From Streptomyces sp. NRRL S-87 (GTDB lineage Bacteria; Actinomycetota; Actinomycetes; Streptomycetales; Streptomycetaceae): DNA of 64,000 bases. Where the stretch lies: the NCBI RefSeq assembly GCF_000719335.1, contig NZ_JOGB01000023.1, forward strand, positions 1 to 64,000, read 5' to 3'. Shown piece by piece: positions 56,635-64,000 of the stretch. Every line of letters starts with the position of its first letter. Position 1 is the stretch's first letter. A program made the translations under genes and the position numbers. Below the pieces are notes generated by a model, which made no database searches, was not told the origin of the DNA, and worked only from the letters and a program-made list of their open reading frames with translations.

Positions 56635-56912
56635 ACCCCTGCCTGCGTCTAGGGAGGGAGACGGGCTCAGCTCGCCGAGGAGGCCTCGGCGGCGTCCATC
56701 CCTCCCGCGCGCAGCCGGCGCCGGGCAAGCGGGGGACAAGCGTCCGGCGGGCGGGTCGCCGGACGGTGAGCGGAGTCCCGCTGCCAACGCGCCTGCGCGC
56801 TGGCGGACCTCGGCCAGCCGGGCGGGCGGCGACCGCCGCGCTACGCACGGGTCAGCCACCGGCTACAGGGCTCTGAATGGGAATGGTGCGGCGCGAGGCC
56901 CTGGCCTCGCGG

Positions 56913-57812
56913 TCAAGCGGTGCGCGGGGGCTTGCGCCTGCTCGTCGTCTTCTTCGCGGAGGTCTTGGTGGCCTGGGCCTTCTTCGATACCGCGGTCTTC
57001 TTCTTGGGCAGGTCGTGGACCGTGGCGGGGGTGCTGGTCTCGCGGGAGGCCTGGGCGTCGGCGACGGACTGTTGGAGGACGGCCATCAGGTCCACCACCT
57101 GACCTGCGGGTGGGGCGGGCGGCTCGGCGGGGGCGACCCGGGTGCCGGCGGCCTTCGCTGCGATGACCTCCTCCAGCGCGTCGCGGTAGGAGTCCCTCAC
57201 CGTGGTGATGTCCAGCCCGGACATGGCCTCGGCCAGGGCGACGGCGGCGTCGACCTCGTCGTCGTCGACCGGGACGTCGGGGGCGGCGACCTGGCCGCTG
57301 TCGCGGATCTCGTCCGGCCAGCGCATCGCGTGCAGGACGATCACGTCGTCGAGGACCCGCAGCAGGCCCAGACGCTCGCGGTCCCGCATCGCGAACCGGG
57401 CCACGGCCACCCGGGCGCTGCGGGAGAGGGCTTGGCGCAGCAGTTCGTACGGGCGGGCGGACACCGGGCCGTCGGCCGCGAGGTAGTACGCGGAGCTGAT
57501 CCGGATCGGGTCGATGCTGGACGCGGGCACGAACGCAACGATCTCGATGGCTTTCGCCGTGGGGAGCGGCATGTTGTCGAGCTCGTCGTCCGTGATCTCT
57601 ATGAGGCCCACGGCGGTCTCGGCGCCGCGGCCGATCTCGTCGGCGGCCAGCTCTTTGCCGTCGAGCTCGCAGATCTTCCGGTACCGGACCCGGCCGCCGT
57701 CGGCGGTGTGGATCTGGCGGAGCGCGATCGAATGGGACTCCGTAGCTGGAAATACCTTGATCGGAATTGTTACCAATCCGAATGAAATCGCGCCGGACCA
57801 AATCGGACGCAT
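56913..57812 (-). CDS. ku: Ku homologue (non-homologous end joining)
   Basis: 299 residues from ATG 57812 (GGAGGG 5 nt upstream). Full bacterial Ku core: MRPIWSGAISFGLVTIPIKV, HTADGGRVRYRKICELDGKE, SSAYYLAADGPVSARPYELL, VLHAMRWPDEIRD, and the Lys-rich tail (KKKTAVSKKAQATKTSAKKT) that aids DNA threading. Ku binds double-strand ends and recruits ligase D. No LigD gene is in the window, so it would work with the host enzyme. Carriage on a plasmid may protect ends during replication or transfer (inference). Confidence 0.95.
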   Translation of the reverse strand: MRPIWSGAISFGLVTIPIKVFPATESHSIALRQIHTADGGRVRYRKICELDGKELAADEIGRGAETAVGLIEITDDELDNMPLPTAKAIEIVAFVPASSIDPIRISSAYYLAADGPVSARPYELLRQALSRSARVAVARFAMRDRERLGLLRVLDDVIVLHAMRWPDEIRDSGQVAAPDVPVDDDEVDAAVALAEAMSGLDITTVRDSYRDALEEVIAAKAAGTRVAPAEPPAPPAGQVVDLMAVLQQSVADAQASRETSTPATVHDLPKKKTAVSKKAQATKTSAKKTTSRRKPPRTA

Positions 57813-57928
57813 TCGGGCCCTCCACTCCGTAGGGCCCCCCTCTCCTCCAGCCTCGCACCCCGGCCGCTGGTCCGTCGGCGCGGTCCCGCCCGGGCCTCCG
57901 ACGACGGCGGGCGGCGGCGTACGCGCGC

Positions 57929-58423
57929 TCACACGGCGGGGGAGGCGCGGAACGCGTAGCGGACGGCGTCCTTTCCGTCGTTGCGCCAGTCGAGGTAGAG
58001 GGCGACGCTGGTCTGCGCGGCCGCGGTGCCGCGCACGTCGAACACCTTGCTGGCGCGGTGGCCGTCTTTGCCGGTGTTCAGCGGCTTGTAGAGGTCCAGC
58101 CACTGGGTCCGGGCCGGGGCCCGGCCGGGGCGGTGGCCGTCGATCTGCAGGCCGGTGCTCGGGTTGAAGGTGCTCATACCGATCGTCGAGGCCACGTCCC
58201 AGGTCACGATCGCGTAGTGGCGGACCCGGGGCCCGATGCGCTGGGCGCACGCAGTGACGCTGATCTCCCAGTTGTCCGGCCAGGGGCCGCTGTAGGTGGG
58301 GGTGTCGATGGTGCTGTTGCTGGTGGTGCAGGCCGGTGGGGCGGAGGGCGCCGCCGCGGCGGCGGTGCCCAGGGCGGGGAGGACGGCGGCCAGCACGAGC
58401 AGTGCGGGGAGGGTTCGTTGCAT
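57929..58423 (-). CDS. Small secreted protein
   Basis: 164 residues from ATG 58423. Signal peptide (MQRTLPALLVLAAVLPALGT, cleavage after AAAAA-PSA region), then a compact domain with two cysteines (ACTTSNSTIDTPTY ... VTACAQRIGPRVRHYAIVTW) likely forming a disulfide. No family recognised. 116 bp upstream of ku in the same direction. Confidence 0.75.
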   Translation of the reverse strand: MQRTLPALLVLAAVLPALGTAAAAAPSAPPACTTSNSTIDTPTYSGPWPDNWEISVTACAQRIGPRVRHYAIVTWDVASTIGMSTFNPSTGLQIDGHRPGRAPARTQWLDLYKPLNTGKDGHRASKVFDVRGTAAAQTSVALYLDWRNDGKDAVRYAFRASPAV

Positions 58424-58601
58424 GCGAGGGACAAGCCCCGGCGGCCCGGTGCGGTCACGGCCGGTGTAGGTCGATCACCCGCTGGTGGGACGGCGCGAGG
58501 GCAGGGGCCGGCGCGGACCCGCCGGCGCGCTCCGTCTCGCTCCCTCCGGCCCCGGCGGAGAGGTATCGAACACAAGGCGCGTTAAGTGTACAGTTCTGTG
58601 C

Positions 58602-58856
58602 ATGAGTGAGACTCTGCCGATCACCGAGGCGCGGGCGAAGTTCGGCTCGCTGGTCCGCCGGGCGTCCCACGCCCGCGAACGCATCACCATCACCGACCAC
58701 GGCCAGCCCGCGGCGGTGCTCATCAACCCCCAGGAGCTCGCCGACCTCGAGGACGCGCTCGCCCTGGCGCTGTACCGGGAGCGGCAGTCCGCCGGCTCGG
58801 CCGCGACCGTTTCGCATGACGACGTCCGCGCCCGGCTCGGCATGGAGCGTGCGTGA
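58602..58856 (+). CDS. Phd/YefM-family antitoxin
   Basis: 84 residues, ATG 58602. N-terminal Phd/YefM DNA-binding domain: LPITEARAKFGSLVRRASHA, RITITDHGQPAAVLINPQEL. The acidic/helical C-terminus binds the toxin. TACAGT lies 7 nt before the ATG, suggesting a near-leaderless transcript. Overlaps the toxin gene by 4 bp. Confidence 0.92.
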   Translation: MSETLPITEARAKFGSLVRRASHARERITITDHGQPAAVLINPQELADLEDALALALYRERQSAGSAATVSHDDVRARLGMERA

Positions 58857-59104
58857 CCTACGTGATCGTCTGGGACGAGCCCGCGATCAACGCGGCCGCC
58901 CACTTCCTCAAGGACGACCCCGAGGGCCTGCGGCAGCTGATGGACGCCGTTGACCTCCTTGCCGACCAGCCCCGGCCCGAGGGCACGGCCCCCTACGGCT
59001 CCCCGGACCTGCGCCGGATGCATGTGGGGCGCTACCGGGTCCTGTACGAGATCACCGAGACCACCGTCACCATCGTGGTCATCCACGTCGGCCGCCTCGG
59101 CTGA
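58853..59104 (+). CDS. RelE/ParE-family toxin
   Basis: 83 residues from a GTG overlapping the antitoxin stop (GTGA). RelE/ParE fold: YVIVWDEPAINAAAHFLKDD, then PDLRRMHVGRYRVLYEITET and a final VTIVVIHVGRLG strand. The VGRYRVLYEI core with its Arg residues is typical of RelE-type mRNA interferases. The pair would act as plasmid addiction module. Followed by a strong terminator. Confidence 0.92.
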   Translation: MTYVIVWDEPAINAAAHFLKDDPEGLRQLMDAVDLLADQPRPEGTAPYGSPDLRRMHVGRYRVLYEITETTVTIVVIHVGRLG

Positions 59105-59118
59105 CGCACCCGCGCGCC

Positions 59119-59153
59119 CGAAGGGCCGGACCGGCCCGCGGTCCGGCCCTTCG
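59119..59153 (+). terminator. Terminator of the toxin-antitoxin operon
   Basis: Perfect 14-bp stem (59119-59132 with 59140-59153), 7-nt loop, 14 bp past the toxin stop. Confidence 0.85.
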
Positions 59154-59213
59154 CCGGACGTGACTGACGCCCACCACGGCGGTGGTCACGGCATCGACGT
59201 GTCCCCTCGGCAG

Positions 59214-59474
59214 TCAGGAGTCGTCCGCCTCCACGATCTCCAGTCGGCCGTCGACGACGTGCTGGCGGACCTCGGGCTCTCCGCCCGGCGCCGCGGCGGC
59301 TGCTCTGGCGAGCTCAACGCGGGCCTCGATGCTGTACGGGTGATCGCGCCAGTAGGGGTGGAGGGTGACCGCGCGGGCACGCCGCAGCAGCTCCCGTGTG
59401 GAGCGTTCGACCGGCAGGCGCTCGCGGACGGTGCGGTTGTAGAGCCGGACGAAGTCCTGACGCAGCGCTATCAA
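59214..59474 (-). CDS. Small Streptomyces-type hypothetical protein, start unclear
   Basis: 86 codons from a TTG at 59474. The sequence IALRQDFVRLYNRTVRERLP ... RARAVTLHPYWRDHPYSIEA is well biased and compact. In-frame sequence continues upstream (AAPAGSHDFPED) to a TGA at ~59523 without ATG or GTG, so either the TTG is used or the gene is 5'-truncated. Divergent from the 59585 gene. Confidence 0.55.
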   Translation of the reverse strand: MIALRQDFVRLYNRTVRERLPVERSTRELLRRARAVTLHPYWRDHPYSIEARVELARAAAAAPGGEPEVRQHVVDGRLEIVEADDS

Positions 59475-59572
59475 GTCCTCGGGGAAGTCGTGGCTGCCCG
59501 CGGGCGCGGCCTCCCCCCACGGTCACTCCGTCAGCCCGGCGCGGGAAGCGGAATCCTGTATTCGAACAGAGG

Positions 59573-59578
59573 TACGAT
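59573..59578 (+). promoter_or_regulatory. -10 element of a leaderless gene
   Basis: TACGAT followed by 6 nt and then the GTG at 59585. Confidence 0.55.
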
Positions 59579-59584
59579 AGCCGG

Positions 59585-59917
59585 GTGACGTACGAGTTTC
59601 CGCCGCGCCTGTGCGCCCTGCAGCTCCAGCTCCACCGGGTGCGTGCCGACTCGGTGCGCCTGAGTGCCGAGCTGCCCTGGTCCGTGGAGCCCATGCCGGG
59701 CTGGCCCGCCTCCGAGCACCGCTTCAGCCACCGCGGCGACGTGCCCGACAGCGCCGGCTACACCCCGGAGCAGAAGGCCGCGCAGGACCGGCTGCGGAAG
59801 CGGGAGCTGCGGCTGGCCGCCGCGGTCGGCACCGACCCCTTCTGGGGCACTCTCGCCGGCGAGGACCGGGTCAAGGCCCGCATGGCACTCAAGCACGCCG
59901 ACCCGACGCCGGAGTAG
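59585..59917 (+). CDS. Small Streptomyces-type hypothetical protein
   Basis: 110 residues from a GTG. Typical opening for a streptomycete family of short proteins: FPPRLCALQLQLHRVRADSV then LPWSVEPMPGWPASE; the second half is helical (TPEQKAAQDRLRKRELRLAA). Function unknown. A -10 element 6 nt before the start implies a leaderless message. Followed after 3 bp by the DUF6233 gene. Confidence 0.75.
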   Translation: MTYEFPPRLCALQLQLHRVRADSVRLSAELPWSVEPMPGWPASEHRFSHRGDVPDSAGYTPEQKAAQDRLRKRELRLAAAVGTDPFWGTLAGEDRVKARMALKHADPTPE

Positions 59918-59920
59918 GGC

Positions 59921-60289
59921 ATGGCCACCGGCAGGGACCCGGAGTGGATGCTCCCGCCGGACACCGCCCGCCTCCGGATCCTGGAGCGGTACTGCGAGCT
60001 CCAACTGGCCGCGATACGGCAGAAGATCGCCGAGGCGGAGGCCGCCGAGCAGGAAACCGAGGCGGCCCGCGCCCGCGCCCAGGCCTCCGCCGTCCCCCCG
60101 GAGTGGTTGATCCAGTACGGCATCGGCGCGAACCGCGCCCCGATGCTCGTGCACACCGGGCAGTGCGCCACAGCCAGCGGCCGACTCAGACCGGCCAGCC
60201 GCACGCAGGTGCTCGACGTGCTGCGCCACCCGCAGGTCAGCGCCTGCGGCCTGTGCGGCGCGGACGCGGCCCTGGACGCCGAGCCGTAG
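59921..60289 (+). CDS. DUF6233-family protein
   Basis: 122 residues from ATG 59921; GGAG overlapping the previous stop serves as ribosome site, so the two genes are coupled. Helical first half (LRILERYCELQLAAIRQKIA), then the DUF6233 pattern PPEWLIQYGIGANRAPMLVH, TGQCATASGRLRPASR and a terminal CGLCGAD zinc-like pair. Function unknown. Confidence 0.82.
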   Translation: MATGRDPEWMLPPDTARLRILERYCELQLAAIRQKIAEAEAAEQETEAARARAQASAVPPEWLIQYGIGANRAPMLVHTGQCATASGRLRPASRTQVLDVLRHPQVSACGLCGADAALDAEP

Positions 60290-60329
60290 CCCGCGAGCCG
60301 ACGCGCTCAAAGCAATCGGAGACGGGGAA

Positions 60330-60354
60330 GGCCCGGGACTGGCTGTCCCAGGCC
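60330..60354. terminator. Hairpin between convergent genes
   Basis: 10-bp stem with one mismatch (60330-60339 with 60345-60354), 5-nt loop. Confidence 0.55.
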
Positions 60355-60364
60355 CTCCATGTCC

Positions 60365-60535
60365 CTAGTTCTCGGCGGCCTCCCGGCGCTCGTCGCGGCG
60401 GCGCTGATGCCAGCTGTAGAGCTGGCGGGCCGTCCACGCTGTGGCGGTGGCCAGGACGGCGGCGACGTAGTTCCCCAAGACGTTGTCGTGGATGAACTGC
60501 GCCGCCTGTTCGGCTGCCGAGTATTCGATCTTCAT
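60365..60535 (-). CDS. 56-residue membrane-associated protein
   Basis: MKIEYSAAEQAAQFIHDNVL, then a short apolar helix (NYVAAVLATATAWTARQLYS) and a basic/acidic tail HQRRRDERREAAEN. Good codon bias throughout, ATG start, stop at 60365. One membrane helix is likely. No family recognised. Too short for most ORF cut-offs. Confidence 0.65.
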   Translation of the reverse strand: MKIEYSAAEQAAQFIHDNVLGNYVAAVLATATAWTARQLYSWHQRRRDERREAAEN

Positions 60536-60793
60536 TTATCTCTTGGGGCGCGCCCGCGGGGCCGATCAGCGCGTCCTCTCCCGTTGCCGTGTAAGGACAT
60601 GCTTGGTCCAGCTCGGCCCTACCGGACCTTTTTCGGCGGCGCCATTCCGCCGGAGAACCCTCGACCAGGACGGCGGACCAGTCGAGAGGCTCATATGTGC
60701 ACCTTCGTGACGAAGATCCAGTATGTAGCCGAACCCCTTATTGGGGCGCGGAGTTGCGGCAGCGCGGACCCGTGCGGTATGCGGGACGGGGCG

Positions 60794-61186
60794 CTATGCG
60801 ACCAGTGCGACCGCCGCCTCCGTAGCTGCGCCCGGGCCAGGGGCGGACCACTGCGACAGGGGCCTCCAGCTCGTCGTTCTCCAGACCTGTACGGCCCAGG
60901 CTGCCTCGGGCTCCGGGGTGATGCCGAGGGCCCAAGGGTCCACGGGGGCCGGGGCCCAGACCTCGGCGGCGACAGCCTCCGTCTGCTCCCACAGGGGTGT
61001 CCGAACGTCGATCGCGGCCGTCGGCGGGGCGCCGGTGCGTAGGTAGGTGAGCAGGCGGGCCAGGACGGCGCTGCGGCGCAGCTGCCCGTCGGGGCCGGTG
61101 GTCTCGGTGCAGTGGGCGGCCAGCTCGCCCGGGGCGGCGAAGGCGGTGGCGCGGCTTCGGCCATGGAGCACCATGGCCGCCCGCAC
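60794..61186 (-). CDS. Conserved-looking hypothetical protein
   Basis: 130 residues from a GTG at 61186; an ATG 12 nt further in is an alternative, and neither has a strong ribosome site. Sequence blocks: ELAAHCTETTGPDGQLRRSA, VLARLLTYLRTGAPPTAAID, VDPWALGITPEPEAAWAVQV and WRTTSWRPLSQW. Soluble, function unknown. 16 bp downstream of the 61460 gene and probably in one operon with it. Confidence 0.65.
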   Translation of the reverse strand: MRAAMVLHGRSRATAFAAPGELAAHCTETTGPDGQLRRSAVLARLLTYLRTGAPPTAAIDVRTPLWEQTEAVAAEVWAPAPVDPWALGITPEPEAAWAVQVWRTTSWRPLSQWSAPGPGAATEAAVALVA

Positions 61187-61202
61187 ATGCTGGGTGGGTA
61201 AG

Positions 61203-61460
61203 TCAGGAGGTAGGGAGGCGCATGCCGAGCCGGCTGCTGAGAGCGCGGGCGGTGGCACGCACTTCTTCACCACTGTCGCCTTCGGCGACGGCGGTGAAGA
61301 GAGCCAGGGCAAGTTCGGCCTCGCGGTAGGTGAGCATCGGCAACCGCTGCGGGGCGGTGTCGGCGTCGAGTTCTTCAGCCACGATGTCGGTGTAGAGATC
61401 GTCGAGCGTCACGACGGTCCAACGCCTGGCCGGGCTGGCGGTTACTCCGGTCGCAGACAC
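61203..61460 (-). CDS. Small hypothetical protein
   Basis: 85 residues from a GTG at 61460. Acidic and helical (RWTVVTLDDLYTDIVAEELD, REAELALALFTAVAEGDSGE, VRATARALSSRLGM). No family recognised. First gene of a two-gene leftward unit. Confidence 0.65.
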   Translation of the reverse strand: MSATGVTASPARRWTVVTLDDLYTDIVAEELDADTAPQRLPMLTYREAELALALFTAVAEGDSGEEVRATARALSSRLGMRLPTS

Positions 61461-61547
61461 GTGCCGTCAGGCCCTGATCTGCCCGTTTAGCCGTGCTCGT
61501 GGCGGCCACGGGCGTACGGTGTGGCCTGCGACGGCGAAGGGGCGGCG

Positions 61548-61769
61548 ATGGGCGACGTGCAGGGACCGGACTGGACGCGAGGCCTGGTAGCGGTGGGTCT
61601 GCTGTTGTTCATCGGCGGCTGGTTCATCGCCTGGCCGCTGGGCGTAGTGGGTTTCTTGGTGTTGGTGTTCGTGGGCGTCTCCACCGCGGGCCAGCGTCGG
61701 GCGAGCGGTGAGCCGCCGGAGACACTGTTGCGTCCTGGTGACCGGCCCTGGCGCCGCAACCAGGACTAA
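61548..61769 (+). CDS. Small two-helix membrane protein
   Basis: 73 residues from ATG 61548 (GAAGGGG 5 nt upstream), preferred over an in-frame GTG at 61521. Two hydrophobic helices separated by a short turn: GLVAVGLLLFIGGWFIAW and GVVGFLVLVFVGV, then a polar tail. No family recognised. Confidence 0.65.
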   Translation: MGDVQGPDWTRGLVAVGLLLFIGGWFIAWPLGVVGFLVLVFVGVSTAGQRRASGEPPETLLRPGDRPWRRNQD

Positions 61770-61979
61770 TACCGGCGCGCGCCGGCACCGGTTTCACGTA
61801 CTCCCAAAGACAAGCACCAGGAGGACGTGCAATCCGCCGAGGGCCGACTACCTCCCGCGGGCCGGAAGATGCTAGGACGCAGACCCACAGGCCAGCTGGC
61901 ATTCCTTGGCGTTAGAGCGTCTGCTTCCTTCCGTGGCATTTGGCGTGCCGCGGGAGGGCGTGGCGCGCGAGCCGGGGCG

Positions 61980-62300
61980 TCAGCCGGCCTGCGGTCCCGT
62001 GTCTGAGGCGTTCGGCGCGAGGGGGTGGGCTTCACCAGGTTCCAGGCCAACCGGTCCCCGACTCGCCAGCGGTGCGCCGGGGGTAGTGCCCCGGCCGGTC
62101 TGGAGGGCCCGAACGTTGGTGCGCGTCAGCAGCAGTGCGGCGCCGATCATCACGATCCACCCCGTCGTCCACCACAGCGTGGCGGGGAGGCCGTCGGAGC
62201 GGGACCCGTACCGGGCGAGACTCCAACCGAGAAGACCTACGGAGAGGCTCGCCGCGTTGCCGACGAGAAGCAGTCGCACGTTCGTTTGCCCCCTCTTCAT
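61980..62300 (-). CDS. Small membrane protein
   Basis: 106 residues from ATG 62300. Basic start (MKRGQTNVR) and two membrane helices (LLLVGNAASLSVGLLGWSLA; LWWTTGWIVMIGAALLLTRT), then a Gly/Pro-rich tail. Weak ribosome site. No family recognised. Confidence 0.55.
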   Translation of the reverse strand: MKRGQTNVRLLLVGNAASLSVGLLGWSLARYGSRSDGLPATLWWTTGWIVMIGAALLLTRTNVRALQTGRGTTPGAPLASRGPVGLEPGEAHPLAPNASDTGPQAG

Positions 62301-62500
62301 CAAAAGCCCAGGGCCATCATCGCTTAGACCTCTGAGCACAGTCGACCTGCTTAAGAGAACGGCGCCCGGTCCGTGGAGCTCACTGGCTGCCGGAGGAACG
62401 GCAGGTCGAAGTGCATCCGATCCAGAAGGCTCCTGACAGCGCCGTCGGCTGCTGACTGACCCTGGACCCTGCACGCACCGCCATCCACCTGCGGCCGCGC

Positions 62501-62782
62501 TCATGCGGTGGTTCGTCTCCGGAGCCGTGCCCCCATCCCCTGGCGGAGCGGACCCCCTGCCTTTCGTCTCAGGAAGTCGGGGTGGCTGCGCCGCCGGTTC
62601 CGAGGATCCGCCTCGCAGTCGGGGCTGGCGCGGCGCAACCTCCCAGTACACCACGGACTCGAAGTGCGTTGAGGTCGGGGGAGGTTGACGCCGGGCAGGC
62701 CGTCGATCAGGTCGGCCTCGGTGCCGCGGATGGCGTGGGGGAGGGCCTGGGGGCCGGTGCTGAGGGTGCGGCGGGCGGTCAC
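62501..62782 (-). pseudogene. Frameshifted small gene with leaderless start
   Basis: Starts at GTG 62782 with TACGAT 6 nt upstream. VTARRTLSTGPQALPHAIRG ... LIDGLPGVNLP has excellent bias to about 62670; then bias moves by one base to a frame reading HFESVVYWEVAPRQPRLRGG. The open frame as written (to 62501) is therefore probably wrong after residue ~37. Either a recent frameshift or a sequence error. Confidence 0.5.
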
Positions 62783-62788
62783 CCGATC

Positions 62789-62794
62789 ATCGTA
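62789..62794 (-). promoter_or_regulatory. -10 element of a leaderless gene
   Basis: TACGAT on the - strand, 6 nt before the GTG at 62782. Confidence 0.5.
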
Positions 62795-62934
62795 GGGCTG
62801 GTGTGCCTGTCCTGGCGGGCGGCTGCTGGCAACTCACCGCGTTCAGCTGGCGTGAGATGCTGCCGGACGATCATCGGCGGCTGCTCCACCGGTAGGCGGA
62901 CAGCCGCTCCTCATACAGAGAACCGGGGGCGAGC

Positions 62935-64000
62935 ATGCGCAGCGCGCGGCAGTTAGCAGTGGTCACCAGCCTTCTGGCCGTCGTCGGCCTGGCGGGCTGC
63001 GGGGCGCCCGAGAGGACCGCAGCGGTCGACGACTCGGCCCTACGTTCAACGGCATCGGCGGCGGCGCGGCCTGTCGCTTCTCCTGCCCGGCGGTCGTTTG
63101 ATCCGCCTGCGTGGTTCGACGTGCGGGGGTCGGTGGAGCTGCCTGCCGTGGCCACCGAGAACCGGCTGAACCTGATGGGGGATCGGATGCGCGGCCTCCC
63201 CGTCGCGATGCACAAGACGTCGGCGTACGTCGCCTCGTCCGACCGCCTGCAGACCGTGGACCTGACCTCCGGCCGAGTACGAGGGACCCTCCACGCGCAA
63301 GGCGTCTTGCTGACGTCCGACGACGAGGGGGACACGGACGCACCGCTCGTCGTCACCGACGGCGGCGCCGGCATGGTCCTGGCCCCGTTCGTACTCGCGG
63401 AGCGCGGCACGGGCACCCAGAGCAGGACAGCGCTGCTGGAGGTCGTCAGCGCCTCGGCCGAGTCCGGGGCGAAGCTCTGGCGGATGACGGTACGTCTACC
63501 GGACTGGGCCCCCACCGCCAACAGCGTCACCGCGACCGCCGTCGGGGCCGGGGAGGGAACGGCAGTGGTCACCGTCCACGGCAACACCGACCAGTCCGTC
63601 TCGTACGGCATCGACCTGGCCACCCACGAGCTGCGCTGGACGGTGCCGGCCCTGTGGGCGCAGGGGGTCGCCACCGGTATGGTCGTCGGCCTGCTGGGCA
63701 CCAAGGACACGAGCTTCATGGAATCCGTCCCCGCCGGCTTCGGCCTGGGCACCGGCAAGCAGAAGTGGCAGGGCAGCCGGAAGGACTACGGCCTGGCCAT
63801 GGAGGCGGCGGGCCCGTCCTTCGTCCGTCTCCAGTCCGCCACCGGCTGGAGCCCCGGCAAGCTCCTGCGGACCGACACCGGCGAGCCGCAAGCCCTGCCC
63901 GCGGCCCTGACCGGGTTGAGCTGCACGTACGACGAGCAGGCCACCCTCGTTTGCGGCGGCCCCTTTGCGGCTGCGGCCCTCGACGCGACCTCCGGCCGGC
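62935..64000 (+). CDS. Lipoprotein with beta-propeller-like repeats (3' partial)
   Basis: Open to the window edge, at least 355 residues. Lipoprotein signal: MRSARQLAVVTSLLAVV then lipobox LAGC. The outer part reads as a PQQ-type beta-propeller: SDRLQTVDLTSGRVRG, SGAKLWRMTVRLPDW, SYGIDLATHELRWTVPALWA, GLGTGKQKWQGSR, each an outer-strand W/D unit. Likely an anchored extracytoplasmic sensor or scaffold protein. The seventh codon is TTA, so translation should depend on the bldA tRNA and be restricted to late growth in Streptomyces. Confidence 0.85.
   Translation, partial: MRSARQLAVVTSLLAVVGLAGCGAPERTAAVDDSALRSTASAAARPVASPARRSFDPPAWFDVRGSVELPAVATENRLNLMGDRMRGLPVAMHKTSAYVASSDRLQTVDLTSGRVRGTLHAQGVLLTSDDEGDTDAPLVVTDGGAGMVLAPFVLAERGTGTQSRTALLEVVSASAESGAKLWRMTVRLPDWAPTANSVTATAVGAGEGTAVVTVHGNTDQSVSYGIDLATHELRWTVPALWAQGVATGMVVGLLGTKDTSFMESVPAGFGLGTGKQKWQGSRKDYGLAMEAAGPSFVRLQSATGWSPGKLLRTDTGEPQALPAALTGLSCTYDEQATLVCGGPFAAAALDATSGR

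Overview
The window is very GC-rich. Codon third positions are almost all G or C, many starts are GTG, genes overlap by 4 bp (GTGA or ATGA), and several DUF families are typical of streptomycetes. It reads as a large Streptomyces (or close relative) plasmid: it carries its own replication-like gene with internal repeats, a parAB partition locus, a relaxase with a candidate oriT, an FtsK-type DNA translocase and a GntR-controlled transfer operon. No rRNA, tRNA, insertion sequence or CRISPR array was seen. No telomere was seen, so linear or circular form cannot be decided here.

Layout. 1-4.9 kb: the end of a cell-wall hydrolase gene converges on a mobilisation operon (mobC, relaxase, and a protein sharing repeats with the relaxase tail). 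Just upstream of mobC lies a palindrome plus nic-like sequence that looks like an oriT. 4.9-12.5 kb: three leftward transcription units encode a cytosine-5 DNA methyltransferase, a frameshifted DUF6248-type gene, and five genes including a PAPS-reductase-like enzyme. All three units start from near-identical promoters, and nearly every gene is preceded by the same short leader. 12.9-26 kb: one gene for a 4353-residue methylase-helicase protein of the 'large polyvalent' kind, enlarged by internal duplications. 26-29.7 kb: a DUF6292 gene, parB and parA, and three copies of a parS-like palindrome, one of them inside parB.

29.8-40.1 kb is a leftward block of tightly packed genes, probably the conjugation block. 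It holds small alpha-helical proteins, a DUF2637 membrane protein, a very basic Gly/Pro/Lys-rich membrane protein, other membrane proteins and the FtsK/TraB-like ATPase. It is flanked by a divergent GntR/UTRA repressor gene with repeated GCATTGACTAGACAATGC operators. 40.7-44.7 kb: the repressor, an acetyltransferase, an XRE regulator and a replication-like protein carrying four 20-bp iteron-like repeats in its own coding sequence. 45-46 kb is a non-coding stretch with three strong hairpins and a distant inverted repeat, followed by gene debris.

46.4-64 kb is an accessory region of mixed orientation. It contains two related membrane-anchored helical proteins (one frameshifted), a pentapeptide-repeat membrane protein, a DUF4238 protein, a secreted NucA/NucB nuclease with a DUF6924 partner, a recombinase-like gene, a lamin-tail secreted protein, a Ku protein, a Phd/RelE toxin-antitoxin pair, a cluster of small Streptomyces-type DUF genes, and the start of a lipoprotein with a TTA codon.
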